DNA of 23,139 nt from Chloroflexota bacterium (GCA_005883775.1 VBEU01000093.1:1-23139), one strand, 5' to 3'; shown: positions 7,133 to 15,780, numbered from the stretch's first letter. A program made the numbers and translations. The notes: generated from the letters alone by a model not told the origin.

Positions 7133-7139
7133 GGGCGCC

Positions 7140-7637
7140 ATGCCATCCCAGAAGACCGCACCGCCTCCGGAGCCCGAGCGTCAGGTCCAGCTCGCCGAGA
7201 ATCGCAAAGCCCGCTTCGACTATCAGATCGAAAGCCGGCTCGAGGCAGGTATCGCGTTACGCGGCACGGAGATCAAATCGCTTCGCGCCGGCCACGCCAA
7301 CCTGCGTGATGGGTACGCGCGCGTCGAGAACGGCGAGGTGTGGCTGCGCAACGTCCACATCGCACCCTGGGCAAATTCGCCCTACGACAATCACGACCCG
7401 CTTCGCCCGCGCAAGCTGCTCCTGCATAAGGACGAGATCGGGCAGCTCGTCGGAACGGTCGCGCAGAAGGGCTACACCCTCGTCCCGCTGCGGATGTACA
7501 TCAAACACGGGCGCGCCAAAGTCGAGCTGGGCGTCGCGCGCGGGCGCAAACGCTACGACAAGCGACAGGTCATCAAGGAACGCGAGGCCACGCGCGAGAT
7601 GGACGCCGCCATCCGTAGGCGGGTGGGCCGGGGCTAG
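7140..7637 (+). CDS. smpB: SsrA-binding protein SmpB
   Basis: A 165-residue partner of tmRNA in trans-translation. It binds the tRNA-like part of SsrA and places its C-terminal tail in the mRNA channel of stalled ribosomes. Recognised by ENRKARFDYQIESRLEAGI, the LRGTEIKSLRAGHANLRDGY motif, IAPWANSPYDNHDPLRPRKLL and the basic tail with GRKRYDKRQVIKERE. Length is normal for the family. No ribosome site precedes the ATG, but a TAATCT box seven bases upstream and a regulated-looking leader RNA lie before it. Its RNA partner ssrA is also in this window, at 15407-15758 on the other strand. It converges with the ABC exporter operon, with 28 bases between stops. Confidence 0.97.
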   Translation: MPSQKTAPPPEPERQVQLAENRKARFDYQIESRLEAGIALRGTEIKSLRAGHANLRDGYARVENGEVWLRNVHIAPWANSPYDNHDPLRPRKLLLHKDEIGQLVGTVAQKGYTLVPLRMYIKHGRAKVELGVARGRKRYDKRQVIKEREATREMDAAIRRRVGRG

Positions 7638-7645
7638 CCCCGGCG
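7628..7645. terminator. Palindrome between converging smpB and exporter genes
   Basis: GCCGGGGCTAGCCCCGGC is a perfect 18-base palindrome spanning the smpB stop codon. It could slow polymerase from either side, but no T tract follows on either strand. Confidence 0.45.
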
Positions 7646-7665
7646 AACGGCGCGACTGGCCGGGG

Positions 7666-9516
7666 TTATCCCGCCGGTTGGAGGATGGGAGGGCCCGCGC
7701 GCCCGGCCGTGTCGACACCCACGGTCTCCGCGAACTGGCTCTGGTAGAGGCGGTAGTAAAAGCCCTGCTTGCGCAGGAGCTCGGCGTGGTCACCCTGCTC
7801 CACGATCCGTCCGCCCTCCATCACGACGATCTCGTCGGCGTTGCGGATCGTGGAGAGGCGGTGCGCGATGACGAATGAGGTGCGGCCATGACGCAGCCGC
7901 GCCATTGCCTGCTGGATGAGCACCTCGGTGCGTGTGTCGACGTTGCTCGTCGCTTCGTCGAGGATGAGGATGCTCGGGTCCGCGAGGAACGCGCGCGCGA
8001 TCGTGACGAGCTGCCGTTGGCCTGCCGAGATGTTCGAAGCTTCTTCCTCGAGCAGCGTGTCGTACCCGTCGGGAAGGGTGCGCACGAAAGGATCGACGTG
8101 GGCGGCCGTCGCGGCGACGACGATCTCATCGAGCGTGGCGCCTTCCTTGCCGTAAGCGATGTTGTCGCGGATCGTACCGGCGAAGAGCCAGCTGTCCTGG
8201 AGCACCATGCCGAACGCGCGCCGGACAGCGTCGCGCGGCAGCTCGCGCGTATCGGTCCCATCGAGGCGGATGGCACCACCGTCGATGTCGTAGAAGCGCA
8301 TGAGGAGATTCACGATCGTGGTCTTCCCTGCGCCGGTCGGCCCGACGATCGCGACGGTCTCGCCCGGTCGCACGTCGAGAGAGAAGTCCTCGATGAGCGG
8401 CCTATCCGGCAGGTAGCGGAAGGAGACGCGGTCGAGCTCGACGTGACCGCTCGTCGTCCGGGGTGCCGTTGCGCCGATCCGGTCAGGCGTCTCTTCGGGC
8501 GCGCCGAGGAACTCGAACACGCGCTCGTGACGTCTCCGAGGCTCATTGCGCCGGACGCCACGCGATACCCGCCGATGACGGCCACCCCGACGTAGTTCAG
8601 GTTCGAAAGGAACTGCATCGCGGGCTGGATGATCCCCGAGAGGAACTGCGCGCGGAAGCTGGCGCGGTAGAGCCGTTCGTTCTGGTCGTTGAACTGCCGG
8701 ATCGCGCTCTGGCGGCGCCCGAAGACCTGGACCAGCGCGTGGCCGCTGTGCATCTGCTCCACGTGCCCGTTCAGCGCGCCGGTCTCGGCCCACTGCGCGA
8801 TGAACTCCTTCTGCGAGCGTCCGGCGATCACGATCGTGACGGCGAACGACAGCGGGATCGTGATGACCGAGATCAACGCGAGGAGGGGACTGATCCAGAG
8901 CATCATCCCGAGAACGCCGATCACGGTGAGCACCGATGTGAGCAGCTGCGAGAGTCCCTGCTGGAGAGTCGTCGCGATGTTGTCGACGTCGTTGGTAACG
9001 CGGCTCAGCAGGTCACCGTGCGCGTGGCTGTCGAAATACCGCAGCGGGAGACGTGCGAGCTTCTCCTCGACCTCACGCCGCAGGCCGTAGACGGTCCGCT
9101 GCGCGACACCGGCCATGATGTAGGCCTGCGCCCAGGCGAGGAGCGAGGCGAGGGCGTACACGACCACGGCGAGCGCGAGGATCTGGGCGAGCGCTGCGAA
9201 GTCGATGCCCACCCCGGGGACCGCGTTGGTGGCAGCGAGCATGTCCGCGAGCTGACCCCGCCCGCTGGCCCGAAGCGATGCGATGACCTGCTCCTTCGGA
9301 ACTCCGGCTGGAAGAGTCCGGCCGACGACCCCGTCAAAGATGACGTTCAAGCACCGCCCTCTCGGCGCGGAGCCGCGACAGCAGCTTTCTGAGGGTGCCG
9401 CGGAAATCCTTGGACCGCTCGACCGGCGCGCTGAGGCCCATGAACGGGCCACCGCGCTGGCCCGCCTGGGGCCGTCCGCCCGGGCCGCGACCCTGAAGAG
9501 GCCTTCCCATCATCAT
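7666..9516 (-). pseudogene. ABC exporter subunit with consensus ATPase site (frame broken twice)
   Basis: Type I ABC exporter half, probably pairing with the gene just upstream. The start ATG (9516) overlaps that gene's stop by ATGA. The reading runs in three frames. Residues from MMMGRPLQGRG to AERAVL stop near 9350. NVIFDGVVGRTLP to GAMSLGDV runs in a second frame to about 8530. ERVFEFLGAPEETPD to the C-terminus is back in the first frame. By family comparison, the first junction lacks the first membrane helix. The second lacks roughly 30 residues containing the usual QxFxQYSRQFTQP segment. The ATPase domain is intact: Walker A GPTGAGKTT, signature NISAGQRQL, Walker B ILILDEATSNVD and H-loop IAHRLST. 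The signature has SAGQ instead of SGGQ. Whether this is real decay or misassembly is undecided. Confidence 0.8.
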
Positions 9517-11160
9517 GCCGCGGCCGCCCCGAGCTGCGAGTCGACGATCTCGCGGTATTCGGCGCTGGTCCGCATGAGCTCGTCGTGCGTCCCGCTTCCC
9601 ACAACGCGCCCTTCGTCGAGCACGACGATGTGATCGGCGTGCAGGATCATGCTCACGCGCTGCGCGACGATGATCACGGTCGCCTCCGTGGTCTCCGTCT
9701 TCAGGGCCATCCGCAGCCGCGCGTCGGTACCGGCGTCGAGCGCGGAGAAGCAGTCATCGAAGAGGTAGATCGCCGGACGCTTGACGACCGCGCGCGCGAT
9801 CGCGAGCCGCTGACGCTGCCCGCCCGAAACGTTGGTCCCGCCCTGGTCGATCGGCGCCTCGAGCTGGCCGGGCATCGCGGCGACGAAATCGCGAGCCTGC
9901 GCCACCTCGAGCGCGCGCCAGAGCTGCGCGTCGCTAGCGGTCTCGTTGCCGAACCGGAGGTTCTGCGCGACCGTGCCCTTGAACAGATATGCGGTCTGCG
10001 GAACGAGCCCGATGCGCGACCAGAGCCCGTCGAGCGCCTGCTCGCGCACATCGAGGCCGTCCACGAGCACCACGCCGGAGGTGACATCGAAGCTACGCGT
10101 CACGAGGCTCACGACCGTGCTCTTTCCCGAGCCGGTGCCGCCGATGATCGCCGTCGTGCGCCCGGGTCGCGCTTCGAACGTCAGGCCGCGCAGCACGGGA
10201 CGCTCGCCGTGGGGGTACGCGAAGGTGACGTCCGCGAACGCGACGAGCCCTGAGAGCTGCTGCGGGGCGATGGGGCGCGGCGGCTCTGCGATGGATGATG
10301 TCGTCTCGAGCACCTCGACGATCCGCTGGGCGCTCGCCTCCGCACGCGGGACGAGGATGACCATGAAGACCGCGGTCATCACAGCGAACAGGATCTGCAT
10401 GATGTACTGCAGGAACGCGGTGAGATTGCCGATCGGCATATCGCCGCGATCGACGAGGCTCGCGCCGAACCACAGGATCGCGACCGTCGACAGGTTCATG
10501 ATCCCGAGAAGGGCCGGGAACGCGAGGGCGAAGATGCGGTTCACGCGCAGGGATGTCGCCGTGAGGTCCGCGTTCGCGGTCTCGAAGCGCACTTGCTCCG
10601 ACCGAACGCGAATGAACGCGCGCACGACGCGCACGCCGGTGATCTGCTCGCGCAGCACTTGGGTGATCCGGTCGATCTTCACCTGCACCTGGCGGAAGAG
10701 CGGCACCGCTTTCCAGAGCAACACGCCGAATCGCCAGGATCGGCGCGCTCACGAGGATCGTGAGCGCGATCTGCAGGAAGAGCTGCACCTGCTGGACGTC
10801 GTTCGTGTTGCGCGTGATGAGCGATGCCGTCCCGAAGCGGTTCATCTCGCGCGCGGAGAAGCTCTGCACGCGATCGAAGACCGCGCCGCGAACATCCCGG
10901 CCGACGCCCATCGACGTCTGCGAGGCAAAGTACACCGCCACGATGGCGAAGAGACCGAGGAGCAGCGTGATCCCGAGCATGACCGCGCCGGTGCGCCAGA
11001 TGTAATCGGTGTCGCCCGTGGCAACGCCGTTGTTGATGATGTCCGCGTTGAGATTGGGCAGGTAAAGGTTCCCGACCGACCCCAGAAGCAGGAGCGCCGT
11101 GACGATCGCGACCTGCCGCCGATACGGCGCGAGGTAGGTCCGAAGCAGGCGGATCAACAC
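9513..11160 (-). pseudogene. ABC exporter subunit with degenerate ATPase site (frame broken)
   Basis: Second half of a heterodimeric multidrug-type ABC exporter. The GTG start at 11160 (LIRLLRTYLAPYRRQVAIV) has a GAGG ribosome site nine bases upstream and lies 40 bases after the MFS stop. The N-terminal frame runs to LTILVSAPILAI near 10732. Then the frame changes, and KAVPLFRQVQVKIDRITQV continues to the end. About 30 residues that normally join these parts, including a membrane helix, are missing. The ATPase domain has Walker A GGTGSGKST and signature NVSGGQRQR. Its Walker B is LFDDCFSALD, with Asp in place of the catalytic Glu, and VAQRVS replaces the H-loop His with Gln. This is the usual non-hydrolysing site of BmrCD/LmrCD-type pairs. 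Confidence 0.8.
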
Positions 11161-11200
11161 GGACAGTGACCTCGCAAGACGATCGAGAACACGTCCGGGC

Positions 11201-12672
11201 CTAGTCCCCGAACGCCGGCGCCCTCTCCACCTCAGGCCGGCTGACCCGGTCGGCTCGACCGCGCAGCGGGACCTCCTGGAGGAACAGGGAGACGACCACC
11301 GCAAGCGCGGCGACGGCGGCGGCGATGAGGAAGACGTCGTGGAGCCCCGAGGCGAGCGCGCCTCGGATCGCGAGCAGGACCGGCGGCGGCATCTGCCCGG
11401 TCGCCGCGGGATTGAAGATGGCCTGCGCGTTGCCGGCCTTCGCGGAGACGGCTCCGGCGAGCTGCGACGGCAGCGCGGCCGCGATCTTCTGGGTCAGCTC
11501 GTGGCCCAGCACCGACCCGAGCAGCGCGACGCCGACGGTGCTGCCGATGTTGCGCCAGAACTGGATCTGGCTGGAGACGACGCCGAGGAACCTTGCATCG
11601 ACCGCGCTCTGCGTCGCGTTCAGATAAAGAGGCATGCCGACACCGACGCCAAGCCCTATGAGGACGAGATCTCGGACGACCTCGATCTCAGGCGTACCGA
11701 CGGTCACCTGCGCGAGCAACACGAGGCCGATCGTGAGAATCACGGCCCCAACGGTTCCGATATAGCGGTAGCGCTTGATGCGCACCATGAGCTGCCCGGT
11801 CACGATGCTGGCGCTGATCAGACCGACCATCAGCGGAGTGATCAGGAGACCCGAATTTGTCGCCGGAATTCCGAGGACGCCCTGATATACGAGACCCACA
11901 AAAATGATCGCCCCGAACATCGCGAACCCGAGGAGGAACCCGATGATCGTCGACACGGTGTACGTCGGGTTCTTCCAGAGCTCGAACGGCACGATCGGAT
12001 GCCGGTCGCGCCGCTCGATGATGAAGAAGATCACCGCCATGAGCGCGTCGCCGTCAAGGTGAAGGCCCCAGCGAAGTCGATATCTCGCCACGAAGCCTTG
12101 TGCGCGACGTAGGGAAGCGTCACGAGGCAGACGAGGATCGCGAGAATGCCAACGGGCACGTTCACGTAGAAGACCCAGCGCCAGCTGAGGTTGTCGGTGA
12201 GGTAGCCGCCGACGGTCGGACCGACGACGGACGCGATGCCGAAGATGCCACCAAAGACGCCCTGGAGCTTCGCGCGCTCGGCCGGCGCGTACAGATCGCC
12301 GATCGTCGCGAATACGCTCGCGAACAGCACGCCGCCAAAAATTCCCTGGATCCCCCGGAAGGCGATCAGCTCCGTCATGTTCTGGGCTTGCCCGCAGAGC
12401 GCCGACGCGAGGACGAATCCGATCATCCCGGCGAGAAGGAAGGGCTTGCGGCCGAACAGATCGCCGAGCTTGCCCGCGATCGGGGTGAGCGTGGTCGACG
12501 AGACCAGGTATGCCGTCGCGACCCACGCGAAGTAGTCGAGACCGTTGAGGTCGGCGACGATGCGCGGCAGCGCGGTGCCGACGATCGTCTGGTCGAGCGC
12601 GGCGAGGAAGAGGGCCAGTCCGACACCGACCGTTGCGAGGATTCGGGCGTTCCGTGTCAGCTCAGCGGGCAT
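11201..12672 (-). pseudogene. DHA2-family (EmrB/QacA type) drug/H+ antiporter, frame broken
   Basis: 14-helix major facilitator efflux pump. The start ATG lies inside the last codons of marR (overlap 12662-12672), a classic translational coupling. The N-terminal half has LDQTIVGTALPRI, motif A GKLGDLFGRKPF, and motif C-like GIASVVGPTVGGYLTD. It reads to DIDFAGAFTL near 12055, where the frame changes. The rest continues from ALMAVIFFIIERRDRHPIVP through the C-terminal helices to RAPAFGD. Between these parts most relatives have 25-35 further residues forming a membrane helix, so a piece appears lost together with the frame. Upstream marR suggests that a toxic substrate induces it. Confidence 0.82.
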
Positions 12673-13129
12673 TGACAGTCTCCTTGGTCATGGCTTCGAT
12701 CGAGTCATTCAGGTCCGTCAGCGCAGCGCGCAGACGTGCGCGCTTCTCGGCGGGGAGCCGCGCGAGCACGCTGGCTACGCCCCGTTTCATGATCTCGCCG
12801 TATTTGTCGAGCTCGCGGCGCCCCTGGCCGGTCAGCTCGACGAGCACGACACGCCGATCGGCCGGGTCCTCAAGGCGGCGGACGAATCCGTCACGCGCGA
12901 GCGAATCGATTTGCTCGGTAAGCGCGGGCGCGGTCATGGCGCAACGCTGCGCCAGATCACCGCTTCGCATCGCGCGCTCCCGCAGCTGCCACATCACGCC
13001 GGCTCGGTTGGCCGATACGTGGCTCTGCTCCCGGTTCGCGGCCGTGGCCATCTTGATGATCCGCAGCGTGCTCAGAAGAAGACCCGCGAGCTCGAGATCT
13101 TCGGCCTTGGCCGCGACATGACGCTCCAT
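12662..13129 (-). CDS. MarR-family transcriptional regulator
   Basis: A 155-residue winged-helix repressor candidate. MERHVAAKAEDLELAGLLL starts the dimerisation helix. RSGDLAQRCAMTAPALTEQIDSLARDGFVRRLEDPADRRVVLV is the helix-turn-helix and wing, with the family hallmark DPADRR. The ATG at 13129 was chosen because the open frame above it encodes a non-family Cys-rich stretch and runs through the presumed promoter. It is first gene of an efflux operon and probably controls it, releasing DNA when a ligand binds. The next gene starts inside its last codons. Confidence 0.92.
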   Translation of the reverse strand: MERHVAAKAEDLELAGLLLSTLRIIKMATAANREQSHVSANRAGVMWQLRERAMRSGDLAQRCAMTAPALTEQIDSLARDGFVRRLEDPADRRVVLVELTGQGRRELDKYGEIMKRGVASVLARLPAEKRARLRAALTDLNDSIEAMTKETVNAR

Positions 13130-13152
13130 AAGCGTGGGCACTGGTTCGGACT

Positions 13153-13165
13153 CCAAATAGTTAGG
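13153..13165 (-). promoter_or_regulatory. Candidate MarR operator and -10 region of the efflux operon
   Basis: CCAAATAGTTAGG is an imperfect 13-base palindrome (CCWAA...TTWGG) starting 24 bases upstream of the marR ATG. On the coding strand it includes TAACTA, a plausible -10. A repressor bound here would block transcription. No clear -35 was found. Confidence 0.4.
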
Positions 13166-13247
13166 TGACCGAAATGTAAGGGGTCCGCAGCAAGGGCACA
13201 AGGGCCGCGAGTGTCTCGTCCGTCACAGAAAACCGCGAACGTGTGGT

Positions 13248-13583
13248 CTAGCCGGCCCCGGACTCCACGAACGGCTGCTCTATGTCCGCGGCGAAGAACT
13301 TGCGCCCGCCGCAGGTGGGGCACTTGTCGGGCTGGCGCTCGCCGTGCGAGATCGTGCCGCAGGCTTCGCACCGGAAATGCTTTTGACCACCCTTCGCGCG
13401 AACCACGGCCGGCGCTTCGGCGAGGAGCTGGCGGATCTGGCCCAGCTCGCTTGCGATCCGCAGCGGATCGATCCCGGTCCCGGTCTGATCCGCCTCGACG
13501 AGACGATTCATGAGTGCATCGAGGCGGGCGAGGGCTTCTTTCACGGTCGCGGTCAGAATAGACGCGTCCGGCGCCGCCTTCAC
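13248..13583 (-). CDS. Small zinc-ribbon protein
   Basis: A 111-residue protein of unknown role. An N-terminal helical half (TATVKEALARLDALMNRLVE and LRIASELGQIRQLLAEAPAV) precedes a zinc ribbon, FRCEACGTISHGERQPDKC then PTCGGRKFF, with two CxxC pairs as metal ligands. I chose the GTG at 13583, ten bases after the DoxX-like stop, so the two are probably co-translated. A longer reading to 13697 would overlap that gene. Such ribbons often bind nucleic acid or act as rubredoxin-like modules; nothing here decides. The 50 bases between this stop and the marR upstream region show nothing. Confidence 0.75.
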   Translation of the reverse strand: MKAAPDASILTATVKEALARLDALMNRLVEADQTGTGIDPLRIASELGQIRQLLAEAPAVVRAKGGQKHFRCEACGTISHGERQPDKCPTCGGRKFFAADIEQPFVESGAG

Positions 13584-13593
13584 GGACCTCGGC

Positions 13594-14127
13594 TCAGGCC
13601 GCTCGGTTTGTCTTTGCGCGTTCGGCGGCGGCCGCCCTCGAGCCGACCAGATAAGCCACCACACCGACCACGAGTACGAGCACATAGACGCCGGCACCGA
13701 TCACCGGAAGACCGAGCGCCCGATCGAGCGAGTACGCGCCTGGGTCGGCGACGCCATTGATCGCGGCGACCGCACCGAGGGTGAATGGAAATTCGATCCC
13801 GCCCTTGGTGTTCCAGAAGCCCTTGGCCCAGTGCGCGCGCGCGATGGCCACGCCCATCTGGACCGTGAGGGCCGCCGCGACGATCGGGACGACCAGACCA
13901 AGCGCGAACGCGATACCGCCGGCGAGCTCGGCGAAGGCCGAGACCCAGGCCCAGAACCATGGGGGCCGCATACCCATACGCGTGACGCCCTGAGTCCAGC
14001 CCGCAAGGCCAGGGCCTCCCCACACGCCCAGAACTTTCTGCGCTCCGTGTGCCGCGATGACGAGACCGACAACGGCACGCACGAGCGCGAGTGCGAGATC
14101 GGTTGAGATGACTGGTGTGACGAGCAT
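13594..14127 (-). CDS. DoxX-family membrane protein
   Basis: A 177-residue protein with four predicted membrane helices: LALALVRAVVGLVIAAHGAQ, WAWVSAFAELAGGIAFALGL, VAAALTVQMGVAIA, and VIGAGVYVLVLVVGVVAYLV. The HGAQKVLGVWGGPGLAGW segment after helix 1 and HWAKGFWNTKGGIEFPFTL are typical of DoxX/DoxD-like proteins, which are linked loosely to redox and thiol stress. The start ATG at 14127 has an AAGGAGA ribosome site eight bases upstream. It is divergent from the VOC gene and followed closely by the zinc-ribbon gene. Confidence 0.88.
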   Translation of the reverse strand: MLVTPVISTDLALALVRAVVGLVIAAHGAQKVLGVWGGPGLAGWTQGVTRMGMRPPWFWAWVSAFAELAGGIAFALGLVVPIVAAALTVQMGVAIARAHWAKGFWNTKGGIEFPFTLGAVAAINGVADPGAYSLDRALGLPVIGAGVYVLVLVVGVVAYLVGSRAAAAERAKTNRAA

Positions 14128-14208
14128 GGAGGTCTCTCCTTTTCGTCAGTGCCGCACAACGCGTTCCACACCTCGACTATTCCCGCTGTCCATTTCGCGA
14201 CTCGCTCG

Positions 14209-14214
14209 TATCGT
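14209..14214 (+). promoter_or_regulatory. Candidate -10 box for leaderless VOC transcript
   Basis: TATCGT (TANNNT) ends six bases before the ATG at 14221, placing the transcription start at or next to the start codon. GAGG directly abuts the ATG and is too close to act as a ribosome site. The rest of the divergent gap (14128-14208) shows only the DoxX-like ribosome site. Confidence 0.35.
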
Positions 14215-14220
14215 GCGAGG

Positions 14221-14595
14221 ATGCGCCTAGACCACGTCGTCATCGCGGTGAGCGACTTCGAACGATCGAATGCCTTCTACCGAGACGTGCTCGGAGCGGA
14301 AGTCGTCGAGGTCGACGGCCGAGTCGCCTACCGAATCGGCGGTCAGCAGCTCAACGTGCACGGTCCGGGCGTGCGGCCGGCGATGGTCGCGCGGATCGCG
14401 GTGATCCCCGGGAACAGCGACCTCTGCTTCGAGTGGGACGGCGCGATCGCCGGGGCCCTCGCGCACCTGAGCGCGCACGGAGTTCCGGTGGAGATGGGAC
14501 CGATGACCCGCGTTGGAGCGAAGGGGCGCGGGACGAGTGTGTATTTCCGCGATCCCGACGGGACTCTGCTCGAGCTCATCGCATACGCGAGCTAG
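14221..14595 (+). CDS. VOC (glyoxalase/bleomycin-resistance) family protein
   Basis: A 124-residue single-domain-pair vicinal oxygen chelate protein. It begins MRLDHVVIAVSDFERSNAFY, with metal-binding His5 and the FY-RDVLGAEVVE helix. It ends SVYFRDPDGTLLELIAYAS, with the Glu ligand at residue 118. The fold is shared by glyoxalases, dioxygenases and resistance proteins; the reaction cannot be named. ATG 14221 is preferred over an upstream in-frame ATG at 14149 because the extra residues do not match the family. The last codon overlaps the stop of the converging gene. Confidence 0.85.
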   Translation: MRLDHVVIAVSDFERSNAFYRDVLGAEVVEVDGRVAYRIGGQQLNVHGPGVRPAMVARIAVIPGNSDLCFEWDGAIAGALAHLSAHGVPVEMGPMTRVGAKGRGTSVYFRDPDGTLLELIAYAS

Positions 14596-15287
14596 TCGGA
14601 TGCGCCTCGGCTGATCCGGCGCGCGAACTCGGGGAGCGCGTTTACGAACCCGGCAACATCTTTGGGCGCGAGGCCTGGTGCGCGGCAGAGCACCTGATCG
14701 CGCTGGATCTCATACGTGAGTGGAAGGCGCGGCGCTTCGTCGACGAGCCATGTCATGAGCGCAAGATCGAGAAGGGCTGCCGCGAAGCCGCGGTCGGGCG
14801 AGATCACGCGATAGCGCGCGTTGAAGGCGCCCCACTCGAGACGCACCGGCTCGCCGCCCGCGCGATCCGGCAGTGGCGCGGACGCAGGCTCGATGACCAC
14901 ATGCGGTCGCTCACCATCCACGGTCGCGAGCGCGCAGCTGAATCGAACGGGCTCCGACCGCAACTTGCCGCCCGGCTCGCCGTCCGAGTCGACGCGCTGA
15001 CGGTACAGAAAGTCGAAGGCGACGAGATCGACGCCCTCGATCGTCCCCCTGATGAAGTTCTCGCAGGTCTGCTCGATGCCTCGAGAGAAGAGCTCGAATG
15101 GATAGAGGAACGCGGTCGACCCCGGATACGCCGGATCTACTCGCGCGAAGGTGAGGCCGAGCCCGCGCGCGACCTGTTCGATCTCCTCGGCGCGCGAGAG
15201 CTCGCGGCGAAAGCGATCGAGATAGACCGGCGCGACGACCAGCGCGACGACCGCACCGATCGCCGCGAGGGCGAATACCAAAGGCAC
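14592..15287 (-). CDS. Membrane-anchored protein of unknown function (DUF3137-like)
   Basis: 231 residues from the GTG at 15287. One N-terminal membrane helix (LVFALAAIGAVVALVVAPVYL) is followed by a soluble domain. The domain starts with REL-x-RAEEIEQVARGLGLTF, continues NFIRGTIEGVDLVAFDFLYRQRV, then VISPDRGFAAALLDLALMTWLVD. The pattern of an old-residue strand, a GxxxG, an FD-x-Y strand and a late SPD-x-GFA helix resembles DUF3137-like proteins of high-GC bacteria. No enzyme motif is visible. An open frame continues upstream to 15512, but that part lies in the tmRNA gene, so I cut it at the GTG. No ribosome site is seen. Confidence 0.65.
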   Translation of the reverse strand: MPLVFALAAIGAVVALVVAPVYLDRFRRELSRAEEIEQVARGLGLTFARVDPAYPGSTAFLYPFELFSRGIEQTCENFIRGTIEGVDLVAFDFLYRQRVDSDGEPGGKLRSEPVRFSCALATVDGERPHVVIEPASAPLPDRAGGEPVRLEWGAFNARYRVISPDRGFAAALLDLALMTWLVDEAPRLPLTYEIQRDQVLCRAPGLAPKDVAGFVNALPEFARRISRGASD

Positions 15288-15302
15288 GACATGCCATTCT
15301 GT

Positions 15303-15334
15303 AGCCGCTTCGCGGCTCGTCGCTGTAGGGCGAC
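15303..15334 (-). repeat. Tandem hairpins between ssrA and the DUF3137-like gene
   Basis: Two adjacent stem-loops: GTCGC/GCGAC (15319-15334, 6-base loop) and AGCCGC/GCGGCT (15303-15317, 3-base loop). On the minus strand CTACAG stands in the first loop and directly after the second stem. They lie 16 bases before the GTG at 15287. They may help end ssrA transcription, but no T tract follows. The rest of 15335-15406 shows nothing clear. Confidence 0.4.
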
Positions 15335-15406
15335 TTCGTGCTTTCCAGAACGCCCTCGGCCGGCCGGATTGAGCTATGGCTCTCTCCGCCGGCCTCCTAG
15401 TCACTG

Positions 15407-15758
15407 TGGAGATGGGGGAGGGTCGAACTCCCCGTCCAAGGCCTGCGCGCGGATCGCTTCTACGAGCGTGGTCGGCGATTTTGATCTCGCGGACCGAGGC
15501 GCGCACCGACACGCTCCTCGTTCTCGCCAGGTCGGTTTACTTGAGCCCGCCTACCGACCAGTCGGCGGGCCGCAGCTCCGCTTATATCGCCCTTCCCGGC
15601 CCGCGGAGCGGAGACCGGGAGGACGTCTCACTGACTAGGCAGCGAGAGCGTAAGAAGTGTTGGCAGTTGTCTGCCTGCCGTTCGGATTAACGAGGAGGAA
15701 CGGCGTTCCTCGGCTCGCGGCGGTCCGTCTGCCTGCCCTGTCGAAACCACGCATCCCC
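15407..15758 (-). ncRNA. ssrA: Transfer-messenger RNA (tmRNA)
   Basis: About 352 bases before CCA addition. The 5' end reads GGGGATGCGTGGTTTCGACAG, with the near-universal tmRNA signature. The 3' end has a T arm GGGAG-TTCGACC-CTCCC and acceptor strand CATCTCC followed by the discriminator A. The acceptor stem is GGGGATG/CATCTCC with G3-U70, the alanine identity pair. CCA is not encoded (ACAG follows). The tag reads ANTSYALAA then TAG (15664-15635). The resume codon GCC has the expected A four bases upstream. tmRNA with SmpB frees stalled ribosomes and marks the product for proteolysis. smpB is 8 kb away in this window on the opposite strand. Confidence 0.95.
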
Positions 15759-15780
15759 GTGGCCCCGTGGGGGCAAGACA

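Noticed and set aside
7066..7878. A 270-codon plus-strand frame over the leader terminator and smpB
   Set aside because: It overlaps smpB in another frame, begins inside the terminator region and ends antisense to the ABC gene. There is no family match.
15288..15512. Upstream extension of the DUF3137-like gene
   Set aside because: The extension runs through the 3' part of the tmRNA, including its T arm, so the open frame there is accidental.
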